Shown one piece after another: positions 8,397 to 18,784 of a DNA stretch of 61,820 bases. Position 1 is the first letter of the stretch, and each line of letters begins with the position of its first letter. Below the pieces are notes generated by a model. The model did no database searches and was not told where the DNA came from. It worked only from the letters and a program-made list of their open reading frames with translations. Source of the stretch: Syntrophobacteraceae bacterium (GTDB lineage Bacteria; Desulfobacterota; Syntrophobacteria; Syntrophobacterales; Syntrophobacteraceae); the NCBI GenBank assembly GCA_025454175.1, contig JALOOX010000038.1, positions 1 to 61,820 of the forward strand, in the 5' to 3' direction. Made by a program: the position numbers and the translations under genes.

Positions 8397-8458
8397 CCCT
8401 GACTGACGGTGGTGCTCAAGGCCTGGATAGCTCAAGTCATCAGGGAAGGGCTAACGTT

Positions 8459-9352
8459 GTGACGTCAACGATTCTTTTGCAGCAGATCATCAACGGCGTA
8501 TCCCTGGGGAGCCTTTATGCGCTTGTCGCCATTGGATACACGATGGTTTACGGCATCCTCAGGCTCATCAATTTCGCCCACGGCGACCTCCTCATGTTTG
8601 CGGCCTACACCGCCATTTACGGTGTGACGCTCTTCGCTCTCCCCTGGACCATCAGTTTTCCGCTGGCCGTGGTGCTCACCGGGGTGCTTGGGATCCTCCT
8701 GGACCGGGCAGCCTACAGACCGCTGCGGGATGCACCGCGGATATCACTCCTCATTTCGGCCATAGGCGCCTCTTTTCTCCTGGAGAACCTCGCCCTTGTG
8801 ATCCTCGGAGGGGTTCCCAAGGGTTTCCCGACACCGGAGGTTTTTAGAAAAGTCATCGACGTTCTCGGGGTTCGGGTGCAGGTCCTCACCATTTACACGC
8901 CCCTCGTGACCCTCGTTCTCCTGATGGGCCTGCTTTTCATCGTCTATCGAACGAAGGTGGGGAAGGCCATGCGGGCGGCTTCCAAGGATTTTGAAACCAC
9001 CCGGCTCATGGGCATCAATCTGGACCGGATCATCGCCATCACGTTTCTTCTGGGCTCCATGCTTGCCGCGGCGGGAGGGATCATGTGGGCCATGAAGTAC
9101 CCCCAGGTGAATCCCTTCATGGGGGTTTTTCCGGGATTGAAGGCTTTCATCGCCGCTGTTCTCGGGGGGATCGGCAACATCCTCGGCGCCGTCGTGGGGG
9201 GATTTCTCCTGGGGCTGGGGGAAATCCTCATTGTGGCCTTGATCCCCGGTCTGGCGCAATACCGGGATGCCCTGTCCTTCCTGGTGTTGATTCTGGTTCT
9301 GCTCTTCCGACCCACGGGACTGATGGGGGAGCCCATGATCGACAAAAGCTGA
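8459..9352 (+). CDS. livH: Branched-chain amino acid ABC transporter permease LivH
   Basis: 297 residues, highly hydrophobic with about eight membrane segments. It opens with QQIINGVSLGSLYALVAIGYTM, the classic LivH beginning, and has the GLKAFIAAVLGGIGNI segment that contacts the ATPase. The start is GTG with AGGGAAGGG upstream. It forms a run with livM, livG and livF in which gaps are 25 and 45 bases and then an overlap, so the four are one transcription unit. Confidence 0.93.
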   Translation: MTSTILLQQIINGVSLGSLYALVAIGYTMVYGILRLINFAHGDLLMFAAYTAIYGVTLFALPWTISFPLAVVLTGVLGILLDRAAYRPLRDAPRISLLISAIGASFLLENLALVILGGVPKGFPTPEVFRKVIDVLGVRVQVLTIYTPLVTLVLLMGLLFIVYRTKVGKAMRAASKDFETTRLMGINLDRIIAITFLLGSMLAAAGGIMWAMKYPQVNPFMGVFPGLKAFIAAVLGGIGNILGAVVGGFLLGLGEILIVALIPGLAQYRDALSFLVLILVLLFRPTGLMGEPMIDKS

Positions 9353-9377
9353 GTGATTTCAAGGGACGCGTGGAGCT

Positions 9378-10418
9378 ATGGACAAGGCGAGGAGAAACCT
9401 GGTTTTAAACACGCTTGCCGTGGCCGCCCTTTTCGGGGTGCTGCTGGCCTTTGACCGATTCGGCACGGACTACCAGGTCCGCATCCTGAACAACATGGCC
9501 ATATTCATCACGCTGGCCGTCAGCTACAACCTGGTGAACGGGATCTGCGGCATTCTGCATCTCGGCCCCAACGCCTTCATCACCATCGGGGCCTATACTT
9601 CGGCGCTGCTGACCTTGAGTCCCGCCGAAAAGCAGATGACCTATATCATCGAGCCGCTGATCTGGCCCTTGAGCGTGATCCAGGCCCCCTTCGCATTGTC
9701 GTTGCTCGCGGGAGGCGTGCTGGCCGCGGTTTTCGCTTTCCTCATCAGCTTTCCCGTGTTTCGCGTGAGGGGCGATTATCTCGCCATCGTGACCCTGGGT
9801 TTTGGCGAGGTGGTGCGGGTCCTCTGCAATGCATTCCAGAGCGTGACCAACGGGCCCCTGGGTCTCAAGGGGCTGCCGCCCTACACGAACCTCTGGTGGT
9901 CGTGGGGCATTGCCGTCCTCACCATCATCCTGGTGACCAGGCTGATCAACAGCAGCTTTGGAAGGGCCATGAAGGCCATTCGCGAGGACGAGACGGCGGC
10001 GAGGGCCATGGGAATCGATCCTTTCAGGCACCTGCTCCTGGCGTTCCTGGTCAGCGCATTCTTCTCCGGCATTGCGGGCGGTTTGCTGGCCCACCTGATC
10101 ACCACCATATCGCCGACCCTGTTCACCTTCTTTCTGACCTTCAACCTCCTCATGATGATCGTCGTCGGGGGATTGGGCAGCACGACGGGGGCAGCTCTGG
10201 GGGCGGCGCTCTTCGCCTGGGGCGGGGAGGCCTTGCGGGTGGTGGAAAGTCCCATGAATCTGGGCTTATTCACCATACCGGGCATTCCGGGGATGCGCAT
10301 GGTGGTTTTCAGCCTGCTTCTCATGATCGTGATCATCTTCGCACGCCGTGGGCTGATGGGCAGGAACGAATTCAGCTGGGACAGGATCCTGGCCAGGATG
10401 AAGCTCGTGGCCCGCTGA
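9378..10418 (+). CDS. livM: Branched-chain amino acid ABC transporter permease LivM
   Basis: 346 residues with an N-terminal hydrophobic region and the LivM core: LGFGEVVRVLCN, TNGPLGLKGLP, then AIREDETAARAMGIDP, the cytoplasmic coupling loop for the ATPases, and VVGGLGSTTGAALGA. It pairs with LivH to make the membrane channel. The ATG lies 25 bases after livH. Confidence 0.93.
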   Translation: MDKARRNLVLNTLAVAALFGVLLAFDRFGTDYQVRILNNMAIFITLAVSYNLVNGICGILHLGPNAFITIGAYTSALLTLSPAEKQMTYIIEPLIWPLSVIQAPFALSLLAGGVLAAVFAFLISFPVFRVRGDYLAIVTLGFGEVVRVLCNAFQSVTNGPLGLKGLPPYTNLWWSWGIAVLTIILVTRLINSSFGRAMKAIREDETAARAMGIDPFRHLLLAFLVSAFFSGIAGGLLAHLITTISPTLFTFFLTFNLLMMIVVGGLGSTTGAALGAALFAWGGEALRVVESPMNLGLFTIPGIPGMRMVVFSLLLMIVIIFARRGLMGRNEFSWDRILARMKLVAR

Positions 10419-10463
10419 CTTGCTGCAGGCTTTTTCGCTTTTCCTTGTGGACGTCTGGTGCCT

Positions 10464-11237
10464 ATGCGGGAATTTTTCGAAGCTCAGGATCTGGTCATGC
10501 AGTTTGGAGGCCTGGTGGCGGTGAACCACTTTTCCATCCAGCTGCGGCCCGGTGAGCTGGTGGGGCTCATCGGGCCCAACGGTGCCGGGAAGACCACGGT
10601 ATTCAACATGATCACGGGCACCTACGCGCCGACCTCCGGGCGAACGCTGTGGCTGGGCGAGGAAATCACGCGACTGCCCGTGCACGGCATCACGGCCCGG
10701 GGCATTGCCCGCACCTTTCAGAACATCAGGCTTTTCACGGACATGACCGTCCTTGAGAACGTGATGGTGTCGCTGCATCACAAGCTTCCGGTGCGCTTCT
10801 GGGAGGCCATGCTCGGGCTGCCGTCGTATCGGCGCGAGGAGGCCCGCATGCTGGACCGGGCCATGCACTTTCTCCAGGAGCTGGGGCTGGCCCACCTGGC
10901 GTCCGAAAAGGCGGGAGGTCTTCCCTACGGTCAGCAGCGACGGCTGGAGATCGCCCGGGCGCTGGCCACGAAGCCCAGGCTTTTGCTGCTCGATGAGCCC
11001 GCCGCGGGAATGAATCCGCTGGAAACGATGGAGCTCGCCGAGCTGGTCCGCGAGATACGCGGCAGGTACAACCTCACCATCTTCCTCATCGAGCATGACA
11101 TGAAATTCGTGATGCGACTGTGCGAACGGATCAAGGTGCTGGATTACGGCATCACCATCGCCGAGGGGACCCCCGCCGAGATTCAGAAGCATCCCGAGGT
11201 CATCAAGGCTTACCTGGGAGATGCTCAATATGCTTGA
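10464..11237 (+). CDS. livG: Branched-chain amino acid ABC transporter ATPase LivG
   Basis: 257 residues. It has Walker [10 protein letters not shown] near residue 37, a Q-loop ([10 protein letters not shown]), a signature region [17 protein letters not shown] and Walker [14 protein letters not shown], followed by the switch His in IEHDM. The signature is the LivG-type (Y/LPYGxQRR) rather than LSGGQ, as usual for this family. ATG 10464 is preferred over a GTG two codons earlier; neither has a clear binding site. The 3' end overlaps livF. Confidence 0.93.
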   Translation: MREFFEAQDLVMQFGGLVAVNHFSIQLRPGELVGLIGPNGAGKTTVFNMITGTYAPTSGRTLWLGEEITRLPVHGITARGIARTFQNIRLFTDMTVLENVMVSLHHKLPVRFWEAMLGLPSYRREEARMLDRAMHFLQELGLAHLASEKAGGLPYGQQRRLEIARALATKPRLLLLDEPAAGMNPLETMELAELVREIRGRYNLTIFLIEHDMKFVMRLCERIKVLDYGITIAEGTPAEIQKHPEVIKAYLGDAQYA

Positions 11238-11931
11238 GGTGAGCGATCTGCATGTCTTTTACGGAGGAATTCACGCCCTCAAAGGGATCACCCTCTCGGT
11301 GAGCTCGGGCCGGATCGTCACCCTCATCGGCGCCAACGGGGCCGGGAAAAGCACCACGTTGAGGTCCATCGTCGGATTGGCCAGGCCGAGCCAGGGTGTG
11401 ATTCGCTTCCAGGGCGAGGACCTGAGCCGAAAGCCGACCCACCAGATCATCCGGATGGGCATTGGGATCAGCCCCGAGGGACGCAAGGTCTTTCCGAACC
11501 TGACGGTCCTGGAGAACCTCGAGCTGGGTGCCTACAACCGGAGCCGTCGGGACTTCGCGGCTCAGGTCGAGTGGGTCTTCTCGCTCTTTCCGCGCATGAA
11601 GGAGCGGGAGCGGCAGCTGGCGGGAACATTGAGCGGAGGCGAGCAGCAGATGCTGGCCCTCGGCAGGGCCCTCATGTCCCGGCCCCGTCTTGTGCTGCTG
11701 GACGAGCCATCCCTCGGGCTGGCGCCCCTCGTGGTCCAGGAGGTCTTCCGGACCATCCAGACCATCAACGAAGGCGGCGCCACCATTCTCCTGGTGGAGC
11801 AGAACGCCATGGCCGCGCTTCAGATCGCCCACTACGGCTATGTTCTCGAAACGGGCGAAGTGATGCTCGAAGGCACGGGGGAGCTCCTCCTCCAGGACGA
11901 GCGGGTGCGGCAGGCCTATCTCGGGGACTGA
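11230..11931 (+). CDS. livF: Branched-chain amino acid ABC transporter ATPase LivF
   Basis: 233 residues with Walker A GANGAGKST, the FPNLTVLENLELGAY segment, signature LSGGEQQMLALGRAL and Walker B LVLLDEPSLGLAP. These are the hallmarks of LivF, the partner ATPase of LivG. The ATG at 11230 overlaps the end of livG by 8 bases and has GGGAG about ten bases before it. An in-frame ATG at 11221 is the alternative. It is the last gene of the liv operon. Confidence 0.93.
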   Translation: MLEVSDLHVFYGGIHALKGITLSVSSGRIVTLIGANGAGKSTTLRSIVGLARPSQGVIRFQGEDLSRKPTHQIIRMGIGISPEGRKVFPNLTVLENLELGAYNRSRRDFAAQVEWVFSLFPRMKERERQLAGTLSGGEQQMLALGRALMSRPRLVLLDEPSLGLAPLVVQEVFRTIQTINEGGATILLVEQNAMAALQIAHYGYVLETGEVMLEGTGELLLQDERVRQAYLGD

Positions 11932-11969
11932 AATTTGTTAAGATTTCCCCAGGAAGGTGATGCGCTTCC

Positions 11970-13340
11970 ATGCGACAGACGAAGCTGTTCGAGGGCAAGA
12001 CCACGGGCGATGCTCCGGGTATTCGGGCGCCGCTGGCCGAGAGGATGCGTCCACGCAGTCTGGATGAATTCGTAGGTCAGACTCATTTGCTGGGGCCTGG
12101 GCGCATACTCGATCGTCTGCTCAAGACAGGGCGTTTTCAGTCCTTCATCTTCTGGGGGCCGCCCGGTTGCGGCAAGACTACCCTGGCGCATCTCCTGGCC
12201 GGCAGGACCGATGCGCACCTCATTGCGCTCTCGGCCGTGATGGCGGGGACTCGGGAGATCCGCTCCGCCGTCGAGGAGGCCCGATCCGTCTGGGCCAGGG
12301 AGAAGCGCCGCACCTGGCTTTTCATGGATGAAATCCATCGCCTCAACAAGGCCCAGCAGGACACGCTGCTTCCGCACGTGGAAAACGGGACGCTGCTGCT
12401 CCTGGGTGCCACCACGGAAAACCCGTCCTTCGAGGTGATCCGACCCCTCCTTTCGAGGGCCAAGGTGCTGGTGCTCGAACCCCTTGAGGAGGAGGGGCTC
12501 CGCACCCTGGTGAGGCGAGCCCTTGAGGATCCCGAGCGCGGACTGGGAGGGTTTCCGGCCCGCCTGACCGACGAGGCCGAGGCACTCCTCTTCTCCGCTA
12601 CGGGCGGGGATGCCAGGGTGGTGCTCAACGCCCTGGAGGTGGCCGTTCTCACGACGCCTCCACTGGCCGGGGAGCCCACTCGCGTAGTGGATCTGGAGGC
12701 CATCCGGGAATCGCTTCAAAGCCGCGCCGTTCACTACGACAAGGGGGGCGAGGAGCATTTCAACCTCATCTCGGCCCTGCACAAGAGCCTTCGCGGCAGC
12801 GACCCCGATGCGTCCCTTTACTGGCTGGCGCGCATGCTCCAGGGTGGCGAGGACCCGCTCTACATTGCGCGGCGCCTGGTGCGCATGGCCTCCGAGGACG
12901 TGGGGCTCGCGGATCCCTTTGCCCTGGTGCAGGCGATCCACGCCGTGAGGTCCTACGAGCTTCTGGGCAGTCCCGAGGGGGATTTGGCCCTGGCCCAGGC
13001 CGTGGTGTACCTTTCCCTGGCTCCAAAGAGCAACGCCGTGGATGTTGCCTTCGGAAGGGCGCGCGAGGCGGCGGCAAAAACGGGGGCCGCCCCCGTGCCG
13101 TTTCACATCAGGAACGCCCCGACCCGGCTCATGAAGGAGCTTGGCTACGGCAGTGGGTATCGCTTCCCCCATGACGACCCGGAGGGGTGGGTCCCCGAGA
13201 GCTATCTTCCCGATGGTTTGTCGGGGAGTGTGTTTTACGAGCCCACGGTGCGGGGGTGGGAAGGCAAATGCAGGCCATTTCTCGATCAGCGTCGCGAGAA
13301 GGCAAGGAAGGCCGCCAAGGAGCGATCATCGGAGGGTTGA
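11970..13340 (+). CDS. rarA: Replication-associated recombination protein A (RarA/MgsA AAA+ ATPase)
   Basis: 456 residues. It contains [11 protein letters not shown], Walker [10 protein letters not shown] (63-71), Walker [14 protein letters not shown] and sensor [11 protein letters not shown]. The C-terminal half has the [21 protein letters not shown] segment of the MgsA/WRNIP1 family. These tetrameric ATPases act on stalled replication forks and gaps. The gene follows livF by 38 bases, but nothing links their functions. Its end runs close to the next kinase gene, which starts 6 bases after the stop. Confidence 0.95.
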   Translation: MRQTKLFEGKTTGDAPGIRAPLAERMRPRSLDEFVGQTHLLGPGRILDRLLKTGRFQSFIFWGPPGCGKTTLAHLLAGRTDAHLIALSAVMAGTREIRSAVEEARSVWAREKRRTWLFMDEIHRLNKAQQDTLLPHVENGTLLLLGATTENPSFEVIRPLLSRAKVLVLEPLEEEGLRTLVRRALEDPERGLGGFPARLTDEAEALLFSATGGDARVVLNALEVAVLTTPPLAGEPTRVVDLEAIRESLQSRAVHYDKGGEEHFNLISALHKSLRGSDPDASLYWLARMLQGGEDPLYIARRLVRMASEDVGLADPFALVQAIHAVRSYELLGSPEGDLALAQAVVYLSLAPKSNAVDVAFGRAREAAAKTGAAPVPFHIRNAPTRLMKELGYGSGYRFPHDDPEGWVPESYLPDGLSGSVFYEPTVRGWEGKCRPFLDQRREKARKAAKERSSEG

Positions 13341-13345
13341 GGGTG

Positions 13346-14893
13346 ATGCTGGAATCAGGTGCTGCCGCCCGCGAGGTCCTTGGGGTTTCGGGAGAGCGGG
13401 TGTGCTCGACGGAGCGGGAGCGGGAGATCGGGGAGAGCGGGAGGGAGACTGCCATGGGCCCGCGCCAGGGAGTCGGGGCCATCAAGCCCTTCCGCCTGGT
13501 CAAATATCTTTCCCTTTCCAGCCTGGTGGTCATTCTGGCCTGCACCATCCTGCTCTCGGTTTTCATCTCCCAGAGAGCCAAGGCCATTCTGCTCAAAAAG
13601 AGCGAGCGATATGCTCTCCTGGTGGCTGAGAACCTCAACCACCAGGTCTTCTTCCAGTTCACCATCCCCACGCTCATTGCCGACGGTGAAATCAAGCTGA
13701 GCCGACAGAATCAATACGAGAGGCTGGATCGCGTGGTGCGAAACACCATCCATGGATTCTCCATCGAGCGGGTGAACATCTACGATCCAACGCAGACCTT
13801 GACCTACAGCACGGACCAGGATTCGATGGGAATGGTGGGGGATCTCGGCCCGCCGTTTCAGCGGGCCCTCGGCGAGGAGACCGTTTCGGTGATTCAGGGG
13901 GATGGGTATCCCTTCTGGGGATCCGCGCGGGAAGAGTCCAAACAGCTCCTGGTCACCTATCTGCCCATGTGGGAAGAGCGCGCGATGAGCTGGAAGCGGG
14001 GAAAAATCCTCGGGGTTTTCGAGATCTCCCAGGATGTCACCGCGGATTACAAGACCATTCATCGATTCCAGTGGATCGTGGTGTCCGGCTTTCTGCTGTT
14101 TGTTGGAGTGCTGTTCCTGACCATAAGCCTCATCGCCCGCCGCGCCGAGAGGATCATCAAGGCTCGATCGGCCGAAAAGGAGCGCCTCGAGGAGCAGCTG
14201 TACCAGGCTGAGCGCCTTGCCGCGCTGGGAGAGATGATTGCCGGAGTTTCCCACGAGATTCGAAATCCTCTCGGCATCATCCGGAGCACGGCGGAGCTCC
14301 TCCATGGGAGGATCGAGAACGACAGGCAGCGCCGCCTCTCATACATCATCGTTGAGGAGGCCACGCGCCTCAACGATATTCTCACGGAATTCCTGGACTT
14401 CGCGCGCCCCAAGACTCCGAAGGTGGCGATGTGCAGGATCGAGGACATCCTCGATCGGAATCTGGCGTCGATGGAGGGCCAGCTTCAGCGGTCTTCGATC
14501 CAGGTGGAGCGGCTCCATGAAGCCGGCGATACCCTCGTGGAGGCCGATGCCGACCTGCTTTACCGGGCTTTCGTGAATCTGCTGGCCAACGCCGTCCAGG
14601 CCATGCCCGAGGGGGGTACCCTGAGGGTGCGCACTCTGGTTCGAGCGTCGGGGGGCAAGCCTCCACGGTTCGAGCTGCGCATACGGGACTCCGGTCCGGG
14701 GATCCCGGAGGATGTGCGGAAGAAGATCTTCAACCCTTTTTTCACGACCCGGGAAGAGGGAACGGGACTCGGACTGGCCATCGTGCGGAGCATCATTGAC
14801 AGTCATGGCGGGGAGATCGAGGTGCGCAGCCGTGAAGGCAGGGGGACGAACATGATCATCCGTTTGCCCCTGACCCAGGTCAGGGATGAATGA
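13346..14893 (+). CDS. Membrane sensor histidine kinase, NtrB-like
   Basis: 515 residues from ATG 13346, which has GGAGGG about nine bases upstream. ATG 13454, also with a fair binding site, would remove a low-complexity leader. A membrane helix (YLSLSSLVVILACTILLSVF) is followed by an extracytoplasmic sensor of about 180 residues and a second helix near residues 250-270. The kinase core has the H-box GVSHEIRNPLGII and ATP-binding boxes RDSGPGIP and GTGLGLAIV. It lies 24 bases before an NtrC-type regulator, so the two form a two-component pair. The signal is unknown. Confidence 0.9.
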   Translation: MLESGAAAREVLGVSGERVCSTEREREIGESGRETAMGPRQGVGAIKPFRLVKYLSLSSLVVILACTILLSVFISQRAKAILLKKSERYALLVAENLNHQVFFQFTIPTLIADGEIKLSRQNQYERLDRVVRNTIHGFSIERVNIYDPTQTLTYSTDQDSMGMVGDLGPPFQRALGEETVSVIQGDGYPFWGSAREESKQLLVTYLPMWEERAMSWKRGKILGVFEISQDVTADYKTIHRFQWIVVSGFLLFVGVLFLTISLIARRAERIIKARSAEKERLEEQLYQAERLAALGEMIAGVSHEIRNPLGIIRSTAELLHGRIENDRQRRLSYIIVEEATRLNDILTEFLDFARPKTPKVAMCRIEDILDRNLASMEGQLQRSSIQVERLHEAGDTLVEADADLLYRAFVNLLANAVQAMPEGGTLRVRTLVRASGGKPPRFELRIRDSGPGIPEDVRKKIFNPFFTTREEGTGLGLAIVRSIIDSHGGEIEVRSREGRGTNMIIRLPLTQVRDE

Positions 14894-14917
14894 AGGCCCG
14901 GAGCTTGAGGACAAGGT

Positions 14918-16387
14918 ATGGAAACCCTTCTGATCATCGATGATGAGAAGAATTATCTGCTGGTGCTGGAGGATCTGCTGGCCGAGGAGGGCTACGAGGT
15001 CATCACGGCGGAGAGCGCCGAGAAGGGCCTGGAGATCGTTCGCTCATCCGATCTCGATGTCGTGGTCACCGATATGAAGATGCCCGGCATGGACGGCATG
15101 GCCCTGCTGGAGCACTGCCACGCCGAAAAGCCGGATCTCCCCCTGATCATGATGACGGCTTTCGGCTCCGTCGAGAAAGCGGTGGAGGCCATGCGAAAGG
15201 GGGCCTTCGACTACATTCTCAAGCCTTTCAAGAACGAGGAGCTCAAGCTCACCATCCGGAAGGCCGTCGAGCACCACCATCTGCTGAGGCAGAATCGGTA
15301 CCTGACCCAGACCCTCGAGGGGCGCTACCGGTTCAGCAACATCATCGGCAAGAGCCAGCAGATGGTCCGCATCTTCGAGCTGATCGAAAAGGTTGCCCCC
15401 GCCAAGGCGACGGTGCTGGTGACGGGGGAGTCGGGCACCGGAAAGGAGCTCATTGCCAGGGCCATTCATTTCAACAGTCCCCGGAAGGATCAGCCCTTCA
15501 TTTCGGTCAACTGCGGGGCTCTCCCGGAGAATCTGCTGGAAAGCGAGCTGTTCGGCCACGAAAGGGGTTCGTTCACGGGAGCGGTCAGTCAGCGGAAGGG
15601 GCGGTTCGAGCTGGCCCATGGGGGAACGCTCTTTCTGGACGAGATCAGCGAGATGTCCACTCCACTGCAGGTCAAGCTCCTCCGGGTGCTGCAGGAGATG
15701 GAGTTCGAGCGCGTCGGAGGCGCCCACACCATCAAGGTGGATGTTCGGGTGGTGGCGGCATCCAACCGCAACTTGAGGACCGAGGTGGATCAGGGCCGCT
15801 TCCGATCCGACCTTTTCTACCGGCTCAATGTGGTCCATGTCCACGTGCCGCCGCTTCGGGAGCGCGTGGATGACATACCCCTGCTGGTGAATCACTTCCT
15901 GGCCAAGTGTGCTCAGGACCGCCCCCGGCCTCTGGGAATCGATCCGGAGGCGTTGCGATGCCTCATTGAGTACCCCTGGCCGGGAAATGTGCGCGAGCTC
16001 GAGAATGTCATAGAACGTTCCGTAATCCTCTGCGATGGTGAGAGGATCATGCTCAGGGACCTTCCGCCCGAGCTTCGCGCTCCTGGCCCGACCTCGAGCT
16101 CGAACGATGCGGGGCATCTGCAATCGATGGATTCGGCCGGAGACCTGGGGAGGCTCTTTGCCCTCGGCTTCGATGATTTTGCCGTTGGGGGCGGGTTGAG
16201 GCCCCGGCAGATGAGGGCTCTCGATTTTGTGAAGAACAATGGCTTCATTACCAACAGGCACTATTCGAAGTTGAATGACATCTCCGAGCGGCAGGCCTTG
16301 CGGGAGCTCTCGGAAATGGTGGAACAGGGGATGCTGAATCGCGTGGGCAGGGGCAGGGCTTGCCGATACGTTCTGGGAAGCGGTTAA
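14918..16387 (+). CDS. Sigma-54-dependent response regulator with winged-helix C-terminus
   Basis: 489 residues. The receiver has acidic Asp8-Asp9, phosphoacceptor Asp52 and Lys102. The AAA+ domain has Walker A GESGTGKE (170-177), the sigma-54 contact loop as GSFTGA (217-222) rather than GAFTGA, and Walker B GTLFLDEI. Instead of a Fis-type helix-turn-helix, residues 425-489 ([20 protein letters not shown], then [17 protein letters not shown]) look like a winged helix of the kind found at the end of RecG-like/ATP-binding regulators. It is presumably activated by the kinase in front of it. Its target promoters are not evident in this window. Confidence 0.9.
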   Translation: METLLIIDDEKNYLLVLEDLLAEEGYEVITAESAEKGLEIVRSSDLDVVVTDMKMPGMDGMALLEHCHAEKPDLPLIMMTAFGSVEKAVEAMRKGAFDYILKPFKNEELKLTIRKAVEHHHLLRQNRYLTQTLEGRYRFSNIIGKSQQMVRIFELIEKVAPAKATVLVTGESGTGKELIARAIHFNSPRKDQPFISVNCGALPENLLESELFGHERGSFTGAVSQRKGRFELAHGGTLFLDEISEMSTPLQVKLLRVLQEMEFERVGGAHTIKVDVRVVAASNRNLRTEVDQGRFRSDLFYRLNVVHVHVPPLRERVDDIPLLVNHFLAKCAQDRPRPLGIDPEALRCLIEYPWPGNVRELENVIERSVILCDGERIMLRDLPPELRAPGPTSSSNDAGHLQSMDSAGDLGRLFALGFDDFAVGGGLRPRQMRALDFVKNNGFITNRHYSKLNDISERQALRELSEMVEQGMLNRVGRGRACRYVLGSG

Positions 16388-16429
16388 CGTTGCGTCGGGT
16401 GGTGATATTTTGAAACTGGGAGAACGCCG

Positions 16430-17950
16430 GTGATTGATGGAAAGGAGCTCTTCGACTGTTTCATGAAGCACCTGCCCGGCGTGGCCTTCATCAAGGACGG
16501 TCGCGGCAGATACCGTTTCATCAACGACAACGCCGAGGGATACCTGGGGCGTGAGGCCGCCGAGTGTCTGGGAAGGACCGACGATGAGCTCTGGCCGGGA
16601 AGGGTGTCGGAACGCATCAGGGCCAATGACCGAATTGTCCTGCAGGATGGAAAGCCCCAGCAGTTCGTGGAGGTCTTCGAAAAGGAGGGCGAGGCGATTT
16701 TCCTCCTCGTGAACCGATTCCCGCTGAAGCTCTCCGAATCAGGCGAGCGGGGCATTGGAGGGGTGGCCATCGATGTTTCCCGGAGAATTCGGCTGGAACA
16801 GGCCCTCCTGAGTGTCAGGAACGAGCTTGCCCAGCGTGTCGATCAGTGCTCCGACGATCTGCGGGAAGTCAATCGTCTTTTGACCACCGAGCTCGAGGAG
16901 CGCATTCGGGCCCAGCAGGCTGTGGATGAGGAGCGCAACCGCCTGCTGTCCATTCTCGAGCATCTGCCGGTCATGGTCATGCTCAAGGGGGCTGACTACC
17001 GCATCCGCTTCGCCAACCAGGTCGTTCGGAGGGAGTTCGACCTCGACGACGAGCCCCGCTGCTATGAAGCGCTCCGAGGCTTTGACGCGCCCTGTGAGGA
17101 CTGTCCCAGCGACTACTTTTCGCGCCTGACCACTCCTTCCATGCATGAATGCCGGCTCAGAAATGGAAGAATCTACGAGGTTTACGATTTTCCCTTCCAG
17201 GACGTGGACGGCTCGAAACTGATTCTGGAGCTGGGCATCGACGTCACGGAGCGCCGGGCGGCCGAGGATGCCCTGAGGGAGTCGGAGCGCAGTCTGAGGC
17301 GTCTTGCCTCCGAGATCCTGGTGGCTCAGGAGCAGGAGCGCAAGCGCCTTTCCCAGGAGGTACACGACGAGCTGGGGCAGTCCCTCATGTTCTTCAAGCT
17401 CAAGATGGGGGCTCTGAAACGAGATGTCCCCGAGAATCTCGGTAATTTGCAGGGCCGCTGTCAGGAGCTCCTGGACTACCTGGACGGAATCGTCGATAAG
17501 GTTCGCCGGCTCAGCCATTCCCTCAGCCCCTCCATACTCGATGACCTGGGATTGACGGCGGCCCTGAGACACCTGGTGGACGAGTTCTGCAAGTTCTTTC
17601 GGGTTGAGTGCTGCTCCATTTCCGTCGACAATGTGGACGACCTGTTCGGGCCTCCTGTTCAGACCCACATTTATCGCATCTTTCAGGAGGCTCTGACCAA
17701 TATCGGAAAGCATGCCAACGCCACCTGCGTCACCGTCGACGTGAAGTTGCTGGAGGATTCGGCAACCTTTCATATAGTGGACAACGGGCGGGGCTTCGAG
17801 CCGGGTCGGAGCGGGGTGTCCGGCAGGGAAGGCTGGGGACTTGGGCTGCCGACCATCGAGGAGAGGGTCAGATTCATCGGAGGCTCGATGGCCGTGAAGA
17901 GCACGCCCGGGCAGGGAACGGAGCTGAGTATCACGGTGCCTCTCGAGTGA
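16430..17950 (+). CDS. PAS-domain sensor histidine kinase, NarL-type (HisKA_3)
   Basis: 506 residues, soluble, with no membrane helix. An N-terminal PAS domain (about 10-120) is followed by a coiled coil and a second PAS domain (about 165-275) that carries a CEDCP cysteine pair. The H-box is EVHDELGQSL with the SHSLSPSILDDLGL segment of HisKA_3 kinases. The ATP site shows DNGRGF and GLGLPTIEERV. The GTG start has GGGAG upstream. A NarL-type regulator follows after 126 bases. The PAS cysteine pair may bind a cofactor or sense redox; that is inference. Confidence 0.9.
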   Translation: MIDGKELFDCFMKHLPGVAFIKDGRGRYRFINDNAEGYLGREAAECLGRTDDELWPGRVSERIRANDRIVLQDGKPQQFVEVFEKEGEAIFLLVNRFPLKLSESGERGIGGVAIDVSRRIRLEQALLSVRNELAQRVDQCSDDLREVNRLLTTELEERIRAQQAVDEERNRLLSILEHLPVMVMLKGADYRIRFANQVVRREFDLDDEPRCYEALRGFDAPCEDCPSDYFSRLTTPSMHECRLRNGRIYEVYDFPFQDVDGSKLILELGIDVTERRAAEDALRESERSLRRLASEILVAQEQERKRLSQEVHDELGQSLMFFKLKMGALKRDVPENLGNLQGRCQELLDYLDGIVDKVRRLSHSLSPSILDDLGLTAALRHLVDEFCKFFRVECCSISVDNVDDLFGPPVQTHIYRIFQEALTNIGKHANATCVTVDVKLLEDSATFHIVDNGRGFEPGRSGVSGREGWGLGLPTIEERVRFIGGSMAVKSTPGQGTELSITVPLE

Positions 17951-18076
17951 TTCTCACGGAATGGGTTTGGGAGCTCGATCCCGGGGGCGCCGGCCCGCCA
18001 TGGGACGGCCTGGAGAGGGAGCCGGCGGCAGGCCTGAATCGACCCCGCGGGTCAACCGGAACTGGAAAGAGGGATA

Positions 18077-18718
18077 ATGGCTTCTTATCGCGTTCTGATT
18101 GCCGACGATCACCCTCTGTTTCGCCAGGGAATCAGGAGTCTCATCGAGAAGGACTCCGACATCGAGGTGGTTGGCGAGGCGGGTGACGGTTTCGATCTCC
18201 TGGAGATGATCAAGAGGGTTCCGGCCAACCTGGTCATCATGGACATCGCCATGCCCAGAATCCAGGGACTCGACGCCACCCGCGAGGTCAAAAGGATCTT
18301 CCCGGAAACGGCCGTCCTCATCCTGACCATGCATAACTCCAAGCAGTACCTCTACCATGCCATGTCCGCGGGAGCGGATGGATACCTGCTCAAGGAGGAC
18401 GCCCACGATGACCTGGTGACGGCCATCCGCACCATACAGCGCGGGAAGTTCTACGTATCGCCCCTCGTTGCGGACCAGGTGACCGACATCCTCGTGCAAC
18501 GGTCGCGGGGTGAGGACCTGGCTCGGGATCCGCTCAGCCCCCGGGAGCGGGAAGTCCTCAAGCTGGTGGCCGAGGGAAGATCGAGCAAGGAGATTGCCGA
18601 GATCCTTTTCATCAGCACCATGACGGTTCAGAATCATCGCGCCAACATCAAGCGAAAGCTCAAGCTTCATCGAAACAGTGACCTCATCAAGTATGCCATG
18701 GACAAGGGCTATGCCTGA
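18077..18718 (+). CDS. NarL/LuxR-family response regulator
   Basis: 213 residues. The receiver has Asp10-Asp11, phosphoacceptor Asp56 (VIMDIAMP) and a conserved Lys near residue 105. The C-terminal LuxR helix-turn-helix begins LSPREREVLKLVAEGRSSKEIA. The start follows GAGGG. It is the natural partner of the PAS kinase before it and lies directly upstream of the Sco/NosL/ABC cassette, which it might control. Confidence 0.93.
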   Translation: MASYRVLIADDHPLFRQGIRSLIEKDSDIEVVGEAGDGFDLLEMIKRVPANLVIMDIAMPRIQGLDATREVKRIFPETAVLILTMHNSKQYLYHAMSAGADGYLLKEDAHDDLVTAIRTIQRGKFYVSPLVADQVTDILVQRSRGEDLARDPLSPREREVLKLVAEGRSSKEIAEILFISTMTVQNHRANIKRKLKLHRNSDLIKYAMDKGYA

Positions 18719-18784
18719 CGATCATTTCGTCGTTCAGGGTGGCCGGAACGGGCATGACGGACCGAAAGGACATCGAGGGAGCCC

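Noticed and set aside
8178-8402. 74-codon frame between livK and livH
   Set aside because: It runs through the terminator hairpin and has no protein features.
6714-8435. 573-codon minus-strand frame across livK
   Set aside because: It is antisense to livK, has no recognisable domain, and results from GC-rich codon bias.
15044-16471. 475-codon minus-strand frame
   Set aside because: Antisense of the NtrC-type regulator, no recognisable motif.
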